DNA from: an uncultured Muribaculaceae bacterium
Lineage (GTDB): Bacteria > Bacteroidota > Bacteroidia > Bacteroidales > Muribaculaceae
Direction of reading: 5' to 3'
Assembly (NCBI GenBank): GCA_910584665.1
Contig: CAJUBL010000001.1
Coordinates: 1-64,000, forward strand
DNA length: 64,000 nucleotides
Shown here: positions 34,405-43,637 of the stretch, one piece after another
How positions within the stretch are numbered: position 1 is the first letter of the stretch
How the letters are laid out: every line of letters begins with the position of its first letter
The notes under the pieces: model-generated
What the model was told of the DNA's origin: nothing
The model's input: the letters and a program-made list of their open reading frames with translations, nothing else
Database searches by the model: none
Translations under genes and position numbers: made by a program

Positions 34405-36873
34405 ATGAATATCTCTTACAATTGGCTTAAACAATACATTGACTTTGATCTCTCGCCTGACGGGCTGGCCGCGGCGCTTACATCGCTCGGCCTGGAGACC
34501 GGCAGTGTCGAAGAGGTCGAGAGCATTCGCGGTGGTCTGCGTGGAATCGTTGTGGGTAAGGTGCTTACCTGTGTCGAGCATCCGAATAGCGACCATCTGC
34601 ACATTACCACTGTCGATCTCGGTGACGGTGAGGCGACCCAGATCGTGTGCGGAGCACCGAATGTCGCAGCCGGCCAGACTGTCATAGTCGCTACAGTGGG
34701 TACGACTCTGTATGATGGCGATAACGAGTTCCAGATCAGGAAATCAAAGATACGCGGTGTAGAGTCTTTCGGTATGATATGTGCCGAGGACGAAATCGGT
34801 GTGGGTTCATCCCATGATGGTATTATGGTCATCGATCCGAGTGTCAAGGCAGGTACTCCGGCGGCCGAATATTTCGGACTGACAAGTGATTACGTCCTTG
34901 AGGTCGATCTAACTCCTAACCGTATCGACGCCGCATCACATTACGGTGTGGCCAGAGATCTTGCCGCATGGCTGGCGTGTCATGGCACACAGGCAACGTT
35001 GCATCGCCCTGATGTCGATGCTTTTAAATCCCAACGTCCTGACGGTGCGGTCAAAGTGCGCGTTGACAATAACGAAGCCTGTACGCGTTATACAGGTGTC
35101 ACCATACGCGGTGTCAAGGTGGCTGAAAGTCCTAAATGGCTTAAAGACTGCTTGACAACCATAGGGTTACGCCCAATCAACAATGTCGTTGACATTACAA
35201 ATTATATACTTCATGCCATGGGACAGCCGCTCCATTGCTTCGACCTGAACAAAATCAGGGGAGAGGAGATTGTGGTGCGCAATGCCGTGGAGGGTACTCC
35301 ATTCGTCACTCTTGACGGTGTGGAGCATAAACTTGACGGCCGTGATCTTATGATATGCAATGCCGTGGAACCGATGTGTATCGCCGGTGTTATGGGAGGC
35401 TTGGAATCGGGTGTAACCGAGGCTACTACCGATGTCTTCATCGAGAGTGCCTGCTTCAATCCCACCAGCGTCAGAAAGACTGCACGCCGTCACGGACTCA
35501 ATACCGACTCGTCATTCCGTTTTGAACGTGGTGTCGACCCCAACGGTACTCTGTATAATCTCAAGCTGGCGGCCCTCATGGTGCAGGAACTTGCCGGCGG
35601 TGAGATCTGCGGCGGGATTGTGGATATCTATCCGACAGAGATAGGACCGTTCCCCGTGACTCTCGGTTACGATTATCTTAATAATCTCGTCGGCAAGGTA
35701 ATAGAGCCCGATACGGTTGATGCTATACTGCGCTCGCTGGAGATCGGTATAGCGGCTCGCCGTGAGGGAGAGATCGATCTGCAGGTGCCTACCTACCGTG
35801 TCGATGTAAGGCGCCCTTGTGATGTCGTGGAGGATGTGCTCCGCGTCTACGGGTACAACAATGTCGAGATCGGTGATCGGGTGCATTCGTCGCTGTCTTA
35901 TAAGACGCTGACCGACAGCGCCAATGATCTGCGCCGCCTCATAAGCGAACAGCTTACGGCCGCCGGTTTCAACGAGATACTGAATAACTCGCTTAGTGCC
36001 GAGCGTTACTATGCCGGGAACGTGACATGGCCTCTCGAGGAGTGTGTGAAGCTTCTGAATCCGCTCAGTACCGATCTGAATGTGATGCGCCGTACGTTGC
36101 TGTATGGCGGTCTGGAGTCGATAGAACATAACATCAACCGTAAGGCTCAGGATCTTATGATGTATGAGTTCGGTAGTGTATACCGGTTTGATCCTGCGGC
36201 TGAGTCTGTTGCCGGGAAGCCGCTGGCGCCGTATAGCGAGGGTTCACGTCTTGCGTTATGGATGACCGGTCTCTCGCGTCGCGCGTCGTGGAACCGTCCT
36301 GCGGAGGAGGTGTCGATATATGATCTGAAGGCGGTGATTGCCAATGTGATGTCCCGTCTGGGTATCAATGGCCGTGAGATTGTCTTCAGTCAACAGAGTG
36401 CCGATGACCTGTACAGCGCTTCGCTCTCGATCACAACCCGTTCGGGCAAGATGCTCGGCAATATAGGCATACTTGGCCGGAAAGTGCTTAAAATGACCGG
36501 TATAAAGCAGGTTGTCGTCTATGCCGAGCTCGACTGGGACGCTTTGGTAAAGCTGTCGTTGAAGAAGACCGTGAGCTACACGCCGTTACCGAAGACGATG
36601 CCTGTTCAGCGGGATCTTGCTCTGCTGCTTGATACTGCCGTTACATTTGACCAGGTAGTAAAGGTGGTGAGTGACAGCGAAAAACGTCTTTTGAAGGATG
36701 TACGGCTGTTTGATGTCTATGAGGGTAAGAATCTGCCCGAGGGCAAGAAGTCGTATGCAGTCTCAATCACATTGCAGGACGATGAGAAGACCCTGCAGGA
36801 TAAACTCATAGATGCCACAATGAACCGTATTATCGAGAATCTGAAGAAGAAACTCGGGGCCGAGCTGAGATAA
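34405..36873 (+). CDS. pheT: Phenylalanyl-tRNA synthetase beta subunit
   Basis: The 822-residue beta chain of the (alpha-beta)2 enzyme that charges tRNA-Phe. Its order is the normal full-length one. An N-terminal EMAP-like tRNA-binding domain (about 40-150, VLTCVEHPNSDHLHITTVDLG) is followed by the B3/B4 editing domain (about 210-380, HCFDLNKIRGEEIVVRNA). The B5 domain (about 400-475), the synthetase-like core (about 490-700) and the FDX-ACB anticodon domain (about 730-822, YTPLPKTMPVQRDLALLLD) complete it. PheS is not beside it. Genes for YebC, RibE and MutS follow on the same strand with short gaps (44, 44 and 15 nt), probably one transcription unit. Confidence 0.97.
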   Translation: MNISYNWLKQYIDFDLSPDGLAAALTSLGLETGSVEEVESIRGGLRGIVVGKVLTCVEHPNSDHLHITTVDLGDGEATQIVCGAPNVAAGQTVIVATVGTTLYDGDNEFQIRKSKIRGVESFGMICAEDEIGVGSSHDGIMVIDPSVKAGTPAAEYFGLTSDYVLEVDLTPNRIDAASHYGVARDLAAWLACHGTQATLHRPDVDAFKSQRPDGAVKVRVDNNEACTRYTGVTIRGVKVAESPKWLKDCLTTIGLRPINNVVDITNYILHAMGQPLHCFDLNKIRGEEIVVRNAVEGTPFVTLDGVEHKLDGRDLMICNAVEPMCIAGVMGGLESGVTEATTDVFIESACFNPTSVRKTARRHGLNTDSSFRFERGVDPNGTLYNLKLAALMVQELAGGEICGGIVDIYPTEIGPFPVTLGYDYLNNLVGKVIEPDTVDAILRSLEIGIAARREGEIDLQVPTYRVDVRRPCDVVEDVLRVYGYNNVEIGDRVHSSLSYKTLTDSANDLRRLISEQLTAAGFNEILNNSLSAERYYAGNVTWPLEECVKLLNPLSTDLNVMRRTLLYGGLESIEHNINRKAQDLMMYEFGSVYRFDPAAESVAGKPLAPYSEGSRLALWMTGLSRRASWNRPAEEVSIYDLKAVIANVMSRLGINGREIVFSQQSADDLYSASLSITTRSGKMLGNIGILGRKVLKMTGIKQVVVYAELDWDALVKLSLKKTVSYTPLPKTMPVQRDLALLLDTAVTFDQVVKVVSDSEKRLLKDVRLFDVYEGKNLPEGKKSYAVSITLQDDEKTLQDKLIDATMNRIIENLKKKLGAELR

Positions 36874-36917
36874 GTCGGCCAATTCCGTACTCTTAACTTA
36901 ATAAAAACAACATACAA

Positions 36918-37658
36918 ATGGGAAGAGCTTTTGAATATCGCAAAGCGAGAAAACTGAAACGCTGGGGTAACATGTCGCGTACGTTTACCCGCATAGGCAA
37001 GGAAATCACTATCGCCGCCAAGGCCGGTGGTCCTGATCCTGATACCAATCCGCGCCTGCGTGCTCTTATGCAGAACGCCAAGGCCGCCAATATGCCCAAA
37101 GATACCGTCGAGCGCGCCATCAAGAAGGCTACCGACAAGGATGCAGGCGATTACAAGGAGATCACCTACGAGGGATACGGACCTTTCGGTATCGCTATTT
37201 TCGTGGAGGCTGCTACCGATAACAATACCCGCACTGTGGCAAACGTACGCTCATACTTCACAAAGCATGGAGGTTCGCTCGGTACCCAGGGTTCGCTCAC
37301 ATTCCTTTTTGACCACAAGAGCCTGTTCAAGATCAAACCCAAGGATGGTGTAGGTATGGACGATCTTGAACTTGAACTGATCGACTATGGTGTTGATGAA
37401 CTTATCAGCGATGAGGATGAGGAGCAGGGCGAGTATATTGCACTCTATGGTGGTTTCGAGGATTACTCCAATATCCAGAAGTACCTGGAAGAGAACGGTT
37501 TCGAAATCATATCGTCAGAGTTTGTCCGTATCCCCAACGACCTCAAGGAAGTCACTGCCGAGCAGCGTGCCACTCTCGATAAGCTTTTAGAGAAGCTCGA
37601 GGAGGACGAGGATGTGCAGAATGTGTTCCACAACATGAAGGAAGAGGACGAGGAGTAA
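36918..37658 (+). CDS. YebC/PmpR-family protein
   Basis: A 246-residue protein of the YebC/TACO1 family, annotated as a transcription regulator and in several bacteria shown to aid ribosomes at proline stretches. The N-terminal helical domain (MGRAFEYRKARKLKRWGNMSRTFTRIGKEI) and NPRLRALMQNAKAANMPKDTVERAIKKA are classical, then YEGYGPFGIAIFVEAATDN in domain 2. Residues 230-246 are an acidic tail (EEDEDVQNVFHNMKEEDEE). The first motif reads GRAFEYRK rather than the more common GHSKW, as in other Bacteroidales. DNA binding is not shown here. Confidence 0.93.
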   Translation: MGRAFEYRKARKLKRWGNMSRTFTRIGKEITIAAKAGGPDPDTNPRLRALMQNAKAANMPKDTVERAIKKATDKDAGDYKEITYEGYGPFGIAIFVEAATDNNTRTVANVRSYFTKHGGSLGTQGSLTFLFDHKSLFKIKPKDGVGMDDLELELIDYGVDELISDEDEEQGEYIALYGGFEDYSNIQKYLEENGFEIISSEFVRIPNDLKEVTAEQRATLDKLLEKLEEDEDVQNVFHNMKEEDEE

Positions 37659-37702
37659 CAGTGTCCTTAACCTGTTGATTGATAATTTAGCTGATTGATC
37701 AG

Positions 37703-38308
37703 ATGTTTTCAGGAATTGTTGAGGAGGCGGCTGTGCTGGTGGCTGTCACTCCCCGTGGCGGCAACATTGACCTCACGCTGCGGTGCAGTTTCACCGACGA
37801 GTTGAAAATCGACCAGTCGGTGGCACATAACGGTGTGTGTCTCACCGTTGTAAGTATTGAAGAGGATACATATACAGTGACTGCAATACAGGAGACTCTT
37901 GACCGATCCAATCTGGGACTTCTCGGCCCGGGTGACCGTGTGAATGTAGAACGGTCGATGAGGATGAACGGCCGTCTTGACGGACACATCGTTCAGGGAC
38001 ATGTTGACTGCACTGCTCAATGCGTTGACATTGAAGAGGTTGACGGAAGCCGATATTTCAAGTTTGGCTATGATGTTAATCCGGATCTTCTCGCCAAGGG
38101 ATATGTTACTGTCGAGAAAGGGTCGGTAACTGTCAACGGTGTGAGTCTCACAGTGTGTGACAGCGGGCCCGACAGTTTCCGGGTGGCGATTATCCCATAT
38201 ACATTCGGGCATACCAATTTCGGGGATATCCGTGTGGGCAGTACCGTCAATATCGAGTTTGACATTATAGGTAAGTACCTGAGTCGGCTGATGGAACTTA
38301 AAAACTGA
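37703..38308 (+). CDS. ribE: Riboflavin synthase (alpha chain)
   Basis: A 201-residue enzyme that dismutates two molecules of 6,7-dimethyl-8-ribityllumazine to riboflavin. Two homologous lumazine-binding barrels are visible. The first has MFSGIVEEAAVL and VAHNGVCLTVV (about 1-90). The second has GRLDGHIVQGHVDCTAQ and VTVNGVSLTVCDSG (about 95-190). A C-terminal helix (NIEFDIIGKYLSRLME) forms the trimer core. Length is standard. No FMN riboswitch is seen upstream; the gene lies 44 nt after yebC and 15 nt before mutS. Confidence 0.96.
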   Translation: MFSGIVEEAAVLVAVTPRGGNIDLTLRCSFTDELKIDQSVAHNGVCLTVVSIEEDTYTVTAIQETLDRSNLGLLGPGDRVNVERSMRMNGRLDGHIVQGHVDCTAQCVDIEEVDGSRYFKFGYDVNPDLLAKGYVTVEKGSVTVNGVSLTVCDSGPDSFRVAIIPYTFGHTNFGDIRVGSTVNIEFDIIGKYLSRLMELKN

Positions 38309-38323
38309 TATATTCTTTAAGTG

Positions 38324-40960
38324 ATGGCTAAGAAAGTAGTGGAGACGCCGCTCATGAAGCAGTATGTCGAGATGAAACGTAAACATCCCGACGCCATACT
38401 GCTGTTTCGTGTAGGTGATTTCTATGAGACTTTCAGTGATGACGCCATCACTGCCAGCGAGATACTGGGTATCACATTGACGAGGCGCGCCAACGGTGCC
38501 GCCTCGTCGGTGGAGCTCGCCGGCTTTCCGCACCATGCCCTCGATACCTATCTTCCCAGGCTCGTGAGAGCCGGAAAGCGTGTCGCTATCTGTGAGCAGC
38601 TCGAGGACCCCAAGACAGTAAAGGCCGGTACGCTGGTAAAGCGTGGGATCATAGAGCTTGTTACCCCCGGGGTTTCTGTAAATGACAATATACTTGATAA
38701 CCGGGAGAACAATTTCGTGGCGGCCCTGCATTTCGACCGTCATGAGATAGGTGTTGCTTTTCTTGATCTCAGTACGGGTGAGTTTCTCGCTTCCCAGGGT
38801 GAGGCTGAGTATATCGACAAACTTCTTTCCAACTATGCACCGAAAGAGGTGCTTGTCGAACGGGGAAAGAATGAACGCTATGCCTCAGACATAACCGGCA
38901 AATATCTCACTACGTGGCTCGACGACTGGGTGTTTATTCCTGCAACATCCGCAGAGCGACTGCTCAAACAGTTCGGGACCGCTACGCTCAAGGGGTTCGG
39001 TCTTGACGGGATGCCGCTATCGATTATTGCGGCCGGTGCCGTCATGCATTACCTTGATATCACCGAGCATACCCGTACGGAACATATCACCCGTCTGCGC
39101 CGCATAGAGGCAGACCGTTATGTAAGGCTTGATAATTTCACCGTGCGCAATCTCGAGCTCGTGGGGAGCAACAGCCGTGACGGTAAATGCCTGCTGGATG
39201 TCATAGACCGCACCATAACCCCTATGGGAGCCCGTATGTTCAAGACCTGGATGCGGTTTCCTCTAAAAGATGTGGAGGAGATCAACGGCCGTCTTGACTG
39301 TGTGGAATATTTTTTCAGACATCCTGATGAACGTGATACGGTACGGGATATGCTGTCGACGGTGGGAGATATGGAACGTCTTATCTCCAAGGTCGCACAG
39401 CGGCGAGTATCGCCAAGAGAGCTGATACAGCTGCGCAATGCGCTGTCTGTCATCGAGCCAGTCAGGAAGTTATGCGAGTCTTCAGGACTACAGGTCATGG
39501 AGCGTATGGCCCGTTCTCTCGACCCCTGCGACACCGTGCGTGAGCGTATCTCCAGCGATATAGTGGAGGATGCTCCCGTCGCACTTAACCGTGGCGCTGT
39601 CATCAACCGTGGTGTCAATCGTGAGCTTGACGAGCTGCGTGATATTTCCAGCCAGGGTAAGGAATACCTTAACGGCATAGTACAGCGTGAGATAGCCGCT
39701 ACCGGAATCACCAGTCTGAAGATCGGCTTCAACAATGTCTTCGGTTACTATATCGAGGTTACCAATACCCATAAGGACAAGGTCCCGTCGGAGTGGATAC
39801 GCAAACAGACCCTTGTAAACGCCGAACGGTATATAACCGAGGAACTTAAGGAATATGAGAGCCGTATTCTCGGAGCTCAGGACCGCATAGAGGCTCTTGA
39901 GGCGAAACTGTACAATGATGTGGTCACTGCCGTGGCCGGAGCTGTGGCTCCTGTTCAGACTGATGCCAAGGTTCTTGCTTCCATCGACTGCCTGGCCGGT
40001 CTTACCGTTGCCGCTATCGAGAACCGTTATAATCGTCCTGTTGTCGACGATTCGCTCACACTCGACATTACCGACGGGCGTCATCCTGTAATTGAGCGTC
40101 AGCTTGATCCCGGTACCGAGTATATAGCCAACAGTGTCCGTCTTGACAATAACAGCACGCAGGTGATGATGATCACCGGTCCGAATATGTCGGGTAAGTC
40201 GGCTCTGCTGCGTTCGACCGCGCTGAATGTGCTTATGGCCCAGATGGGCAGTTTCGTTTCTGCCCGTGCGGCCCGCATAGGCATCGTCGACAAGATATTT
40301 ACCCGTGTGGGTGCCAGCGACAATATCTCGCAGGGCGAGTCGACATTCATGGTCGAGATGACCGAAGCGTCTTCGATTCTGAACAATATGAGCGAACGCA
40401 GTCTCATACTCTTCGATGAGTTAGGGCGTGGCACTTCGACCTATGACGGTATTTCAATTGCCTGGGCGATAGTTGAATATATCCATCAGAGCCGTCAGCA
40501 TCCCAAGACACTGTTCGCTACCCATTATCATGAGCTCAACGAGATGGAGAATACATTTGAGCGTGTCGTCAACTACAATGTGTCGGTGCGGGAGATTAAC
40601 GGCAAGGTGGTGTTCCTGAGGAAACTGCAGCCCGGTGGCAGTGAACACTCGTTCGGTATCCATGTGGCTAAACTGGCCGGCATGCCCCGTGCCATAGTAG
40701 ACCGTGCCAATGAGGTTCTGAAGCATCTCGAGGCCAATTCAAAGAACGCTGATGACGATATGGTTGTCAAGGCTCCGTCGAGCCGGGACATGGCGTCTAT
40801 CGATGCTCCTGACGGCATGCAGCTGTCGTTCTTCCAGCTCGATGATCCGATTCTGGCTCAGGTGCGTGACGAGCTGCTCGGAATCGACATCAATAACCTC
40901 ACTCCCATGGCGGCTCTCAACAAACTCAACGACATACGTTCGATCCTTACCGGCAAGTAG
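38324..40960 (+). CDS. mutS: DNA mismatch repair protein MutS
   Basis: 878 residues from ATG 38324; a GTG lies directly before it. MutS recognises mismatches and starts repair with MutL. The N-terminal mismatch-reading loop has RVGDFYETF (Phe-x-Glu, about 30-38). The clamp and lever regions follow, then the ATPase with Walker [14 protein letters not shown] (about 621-633) and Walker [17 protein letters not shown]. The HATHYHEL-like switch is [12 protein letters not shown]. The C-terminal tail keeps a short helix motif ([11 protein letters not shown]). It is full length. It closes the pheT-yebC-ribE-mutS stretch and is followed by the second copy of the dispersed repeat. Confidence 0.97.
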   Translation: MAKKVVETPLMKQYVEMKRKHPDAILLFRVGDFYETFSDDAITASEILGITLTRRANGAASSVELAGFPHHALDTYLPRLVRAGKRVAICEQLEDPKTVKAGTLVKRGIIELVTPGVSVNDNILDNRENNFVAALHFDRHEIGVAFLDLSTGEFLASQGEAEYIDKLLSNYAPKEVLVERGKNERYASDITGKYLTTWLDDWVFIPATSAERLLKQFGTATLKGFGLDGMPLSIIAAGAVMHYLDITEHTRTEHITRLRRIEADRYVRLDNFTVRNLELVGSNSRDGKCLLDVIDRTITPMGARMFKTWMRFPLKDVEEINGRLDCVEYFFRHPDERDTVRDMLSTVGDMERLISKVAQRRVSPRELIQLRNALSVIEPVRKLCESSGLQVMERMARSLDPCDTVRERISSDIVEDAPVALNRGAVINRGVNRELDELRDISSQGKEYLNGIVQREIAATGITSLKIGFNNVFGYYIEVTNTHKDKVPSEWIRKQTLVNAERYITEELKEYESRILGAQDRIEALEAKLYNDVVTAVAGAVAPVQTDAKVLASIDCLAGLTVAAIENRYNRPVVDDSLTLDITDGRHPVIERQLDPGTEYIANSVRLDNNSTQVMMITGPNMSGKSALLRSTALNVLMAQMGSFVSARAARIGIVDKIFTRVGASDNISQGESTFMVEMTEASSILNNMSERSLILFDELGRGTSTYDGISIAWAIVEYIHQSRQHPKTLFATHYHELNEMENTFERVVNYNVSVREINGKVVFLRKLQPGGSEHSFGIHVAKLAGMPRAIVDRANEVLKHLEANSKNADDDMVVKAPSSRDMASIDAPDGMQLSFFQLDDPILAQVRDELLGIDINNLTPMAALNKLNDIRSILTGK

Positions 40961-41034
40961 CATGCCGGTGAAGTCGTAGCGGCATGGCAACCATTAAATC
41001 GCAGATTGGTGTAGACCATCCGGGTGGAGATATT

Positions 41035-41262
41035 TAAACCGCAGATTACGCAAATTACGCAAATTTTTTTTGAGGACGGAATCGAACTTTTCCGATTTTC
41101 CTTATCATAATAATTTGCGCTTTAAATTTTTTGCGTAATTTGCGTAATCTGCGGTTTATTATTCTGCACATCAGGTTACGTCGGCTTTTAATTTTAATCT
41201 GCGTTTATCGTTCCTCCTTAACATAAACTCAGAACGCTTTCGATAGAAAGAATCTGCGCTTT
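41035..41262. repeat. Dispersed palindromic repeat, copy 2
   Basis: A perfect 29-bp inverted repeat (41035-41063 with 41129-41157) uses the same GCAGATTAC/GCAAATTAC unit as copy 1. A tail at 41196-41262 differs from copy 1 by only a few bases. The 65-nt interior is unrelated in sequence to that of copy 1. The remainder of the 40961-41344 gap shows no gene and no good promoter box. Confidence 0.9.
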
Positions 41263-41344
41263 CAATTCCTGTTGTTTCAGGCAATTTTTTAAAGAATAGA
41301 GGGGGATGGTCGTCATATATGTGATGACCTATATGTCCTGGAAT

Positions 41345-43624
41345 ATGATAAAAAAGATTTTTGTCTGTATTGTTGCGGGTGTAGTCTCTCTGCAGGCGTA
41401 TGGCGAGACTGACTATACGCGGTATGTCAATACATTACAGGGTACGGATTCTGATTTCGGGCTAAGCCGGGGTAATACTTATCCCACGGCGGGCATGCCG
41501 TTCGGGGTACACTGCTGGTCGGCACAGACGGGCCGCAACGGTGACGGATTCAAGTATTGTTATTCGGCCGACAGGATACGTGGCTTCGCCCAGGCCCATC
41601 AATGCAGTCCCTGGGTCAATGACTATGCCGTGTATTCGTTCATGCCTGTAACAGGTGATCTGGTGGTGAATGAGGATCTGCGCGCTACGGGATTCAGTCA
41701 TGACAATGAGATCGGTATGCCGCATTACTATAGCGTCAGACTGGACAATGGTATCACTGCCGAGATGGCGCCAACCGAGCGGGGTGTCCATATGCGTTTC
41801 AGCTATCCTGCCGGAAAGGATGCCGCGTGGCTGGTGCTTGACGGTTACACTGAGATGAGTTCAATACATATCGATCCCGAGCGGCGCACTGTAAGCGGAT
41901 GGGTAAACAACCAGCGCTTCTTCAATGATTCCAAGAGTTACCGCAATTACTTTGTGGTGCAGTTTGACAGTCAGTTTGAGGAATGGGGCATGTGGGAGAA
42001 TGTCAGTGACAGTATCATGCCGGGGTGTAGAGCCGGTATCGGCAAAGGGTATGGAGCATATCTGCGTTTCAAGTCCGGCAGCCGTGTACAGGCCAAGGCG
42101 GCTTCGTCATACATTTCGGCCGAGCAGGCCCGTTTCAATCTTGACAGTGAACTGGGCGGAGACCGCAATCTCGAGAGTACTAAGGAGCGTGGCCGCAAGG
42201 TATGGAACGCGTTGCTGGGCCGCATCAGGGTTGAGGGAGGAAGTGAGGAGGAAATGAGAACGTTCTATTCGTGTCTTTTCCGGGCCAATCTGTTCTCGCG
42301 TATGTTTTATGAACTGAAACCGGATGGTACGCCTTATTATTACAGTCCGTATGACGGTCTTGTCCATGAAGGGTATATGTATACCGACAATGGTTTCTGG
42401 GATACCTTCCGCTCTCAGTTTCCCCTGACGAATATACTTCACCCTACGATGCAGGGACGCTATATGAACGCCTTGCTTGACGCTCAGGAACAATGTGGCT
42501 GGCTGCCGTCATGGTCATGTCCGGGCGAGACCGGCGGCATGCTTGGAAACCACTCTATATCTCTTCTTACCGATGCGTGGGTCAAGGGGATACGCTCGTT
42601 TGATCCGGAGCGTGCTCTGAAAGCTTATGCCCACGAGGTTATGAACAAGGGGCCATGGGGAGGGGCTAACGGCCGCGCCGGCTGGAAAGAGTATTTCACG
42701 CTCGGTTATGTGCCTTATCCGGTATCCATGGGTTCTACTGCCCAGACGCTGGAGTATGCCTATGATGATTTCTGCGCGTGGCAGCTGGCGCGTATGACAG
42801 GAAATGCTCACTATATGAACGTGTTTGAACGTCAGATGTATAATTACCGCAACGTCTTTGACCCGGTCACCGGTTTCATGAGAGGCCGCGGTGAGGACGG
42901 AAGGTGGACCGAGCCGTTTGACCCGATGGAGTGGGGCGGCCCATATTGTGAGGGTAACGCATGGCATTATAACTGGTCGGTATTTCATGACATTCAGGGA
43001 CTTATCAATCTGTATGGCAGTGATGAGGCGTTTGCGGCCAAACTCGACTCGGTATTCACGCTTCCATCGACGGTTATCCCCGGCACCTACGGCGGGATGA
43101 TACACGAGATGACCGAGATGCAGCTTGCCGGCATGGGGCAGTATGCCCACGGCAACCAGCCCATCCAGCACATGCCGTATCTGTATTGTTATGCCGGCCA
43201 GCCGTGGAAGACACAGTACCGGGTGAGACAGATAATGAAGCGTCTTTACAATTCGTCGCCGAAGGGATTTCCCGGGGATGAGGATCAGGGTGGCATGTCG
43301 TCGTGGTATGTCCTGAGCGCCCTGGGTATCTATGCAGTCTGTCCGGGGACTGACCAGTATGTATTGGGCAGTCCTGTATTCCGTAAGGCGACAATCATAC
43401 TGGAAAACGGTAACCGTTTTGTCATCGAGGCTCCTGCGAACAATCAGGAGAATGTCTACGTGAAGTCGGTCAGACTCAACGGACTTCCGTATGATCTGAA
43501 TTATATTACCTATGACGATATCTCAGGCGGCGGTACGCTGACTTTCGAGATGTCGGCTGAGCCTGATTATATGCGCGGTATAGGAAAAGATACCGTACCG
43601 TTCTCTTTGTCAATGAAAAAATAA
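41345..43624 (+). CDS. GH92 family alpha-mannosidase (first of operon)
   Basis: 759 residues from ATG 41345, chosen over 41306 because it begins a clean signal peptide (IKKIFVCIVAGVVSLQAYG). The enzyme has the GH92 layout: an N-terminal beta-sandwich beginning YTRYVNTLQGTDS, then the helical barrel with DNGFWDTFRSQFPL, GWLPSWSCPGETGGMLGNHS and PYCEGNAWHYNWSVFHD (putative acid Glu). It ends with GDEDQGGMSSWYVLSALGIYAVCPG...YVLGSP. The loop usually GNEPSHH is GNQPIQHMPYLY here. It should release alpha-linked mannose from N-glycans or mannans in the periplasm or at the surface. The next gene, another GH92, starts 13 nt downstream. Confidence 0.92.
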   Translation: MIKKIFVCIVAGVVSLQAYGETDYTRYVNTLQGTDSDFGLSRGNTYPTAGMPFGVHCWSAQTGRNGDGFKYCYSADRIRGFAQAHQCSPWVNDYAVYSFMPVTGDLVVNEDLRATGFSHDNEIGMPHYYSVRLDNGITAEMAPTERGVHMRFSYPAGKDAAWLVLDGYTEMSSIHIDPERRTVSGWVNNQRFFNDSKSYRNYFVVQFDSQFEEWGMWENVSDSIMPGCRAGIGKGYGAYLRFKSGSRVQAKAASSYISAEQARFNLDSELGGDRNLESTKERGRKVWNALLGRIRVEGGSEEEMRTFYSCLFRANLFSRMFYELKPDGTPYYYSPYDGLVHEGYMYTDNGFWDTFRSQFPLTNILHPTMQGRYMNALLDAQEQCGWLPSWSCPGETGGMLGNHSISLLTDAWVKGIRSFDPERALKAYAHEVMNKGPWGGANGRAGWKEYFTLGYVPYPVSMGSTAQTLEYAYDDFCAWQLARMTGNAHYMNVFERQMYNYRNVFDPVTGFMRGRGEDGRWTEPFDPMEWGGPYCEGNAWHYNWSVFHDIQGLINLYGSDEAFAAKLDSVFTLPSTVIPGTYGGMIHEMTEMQLAGMGQYAHGNQPIQHMPYLYCYAGQPWKTQYRVRQIMKRLYNSSPKGFPGDEDQGGMSSWYVLSALGIYAVCPGTDQYVLGSPVFRKATIILENGNRFVIEAPANNQENVYVKSVRLNGLPYDLNYITYDDISGGGTLTFEMSAEPDYMRGIGKDTVPFSLSMKK

Positions 43625-43637
43625 AAACATATACGAT

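Noticed and set aside
37659..37702. Possible FMN riboswitch ahead of the riboflavin synthase gene
   Set aside because: Only 44 nt separate yebC and ribE, far too short for the FMN aptamer, and no conserved core is seen.
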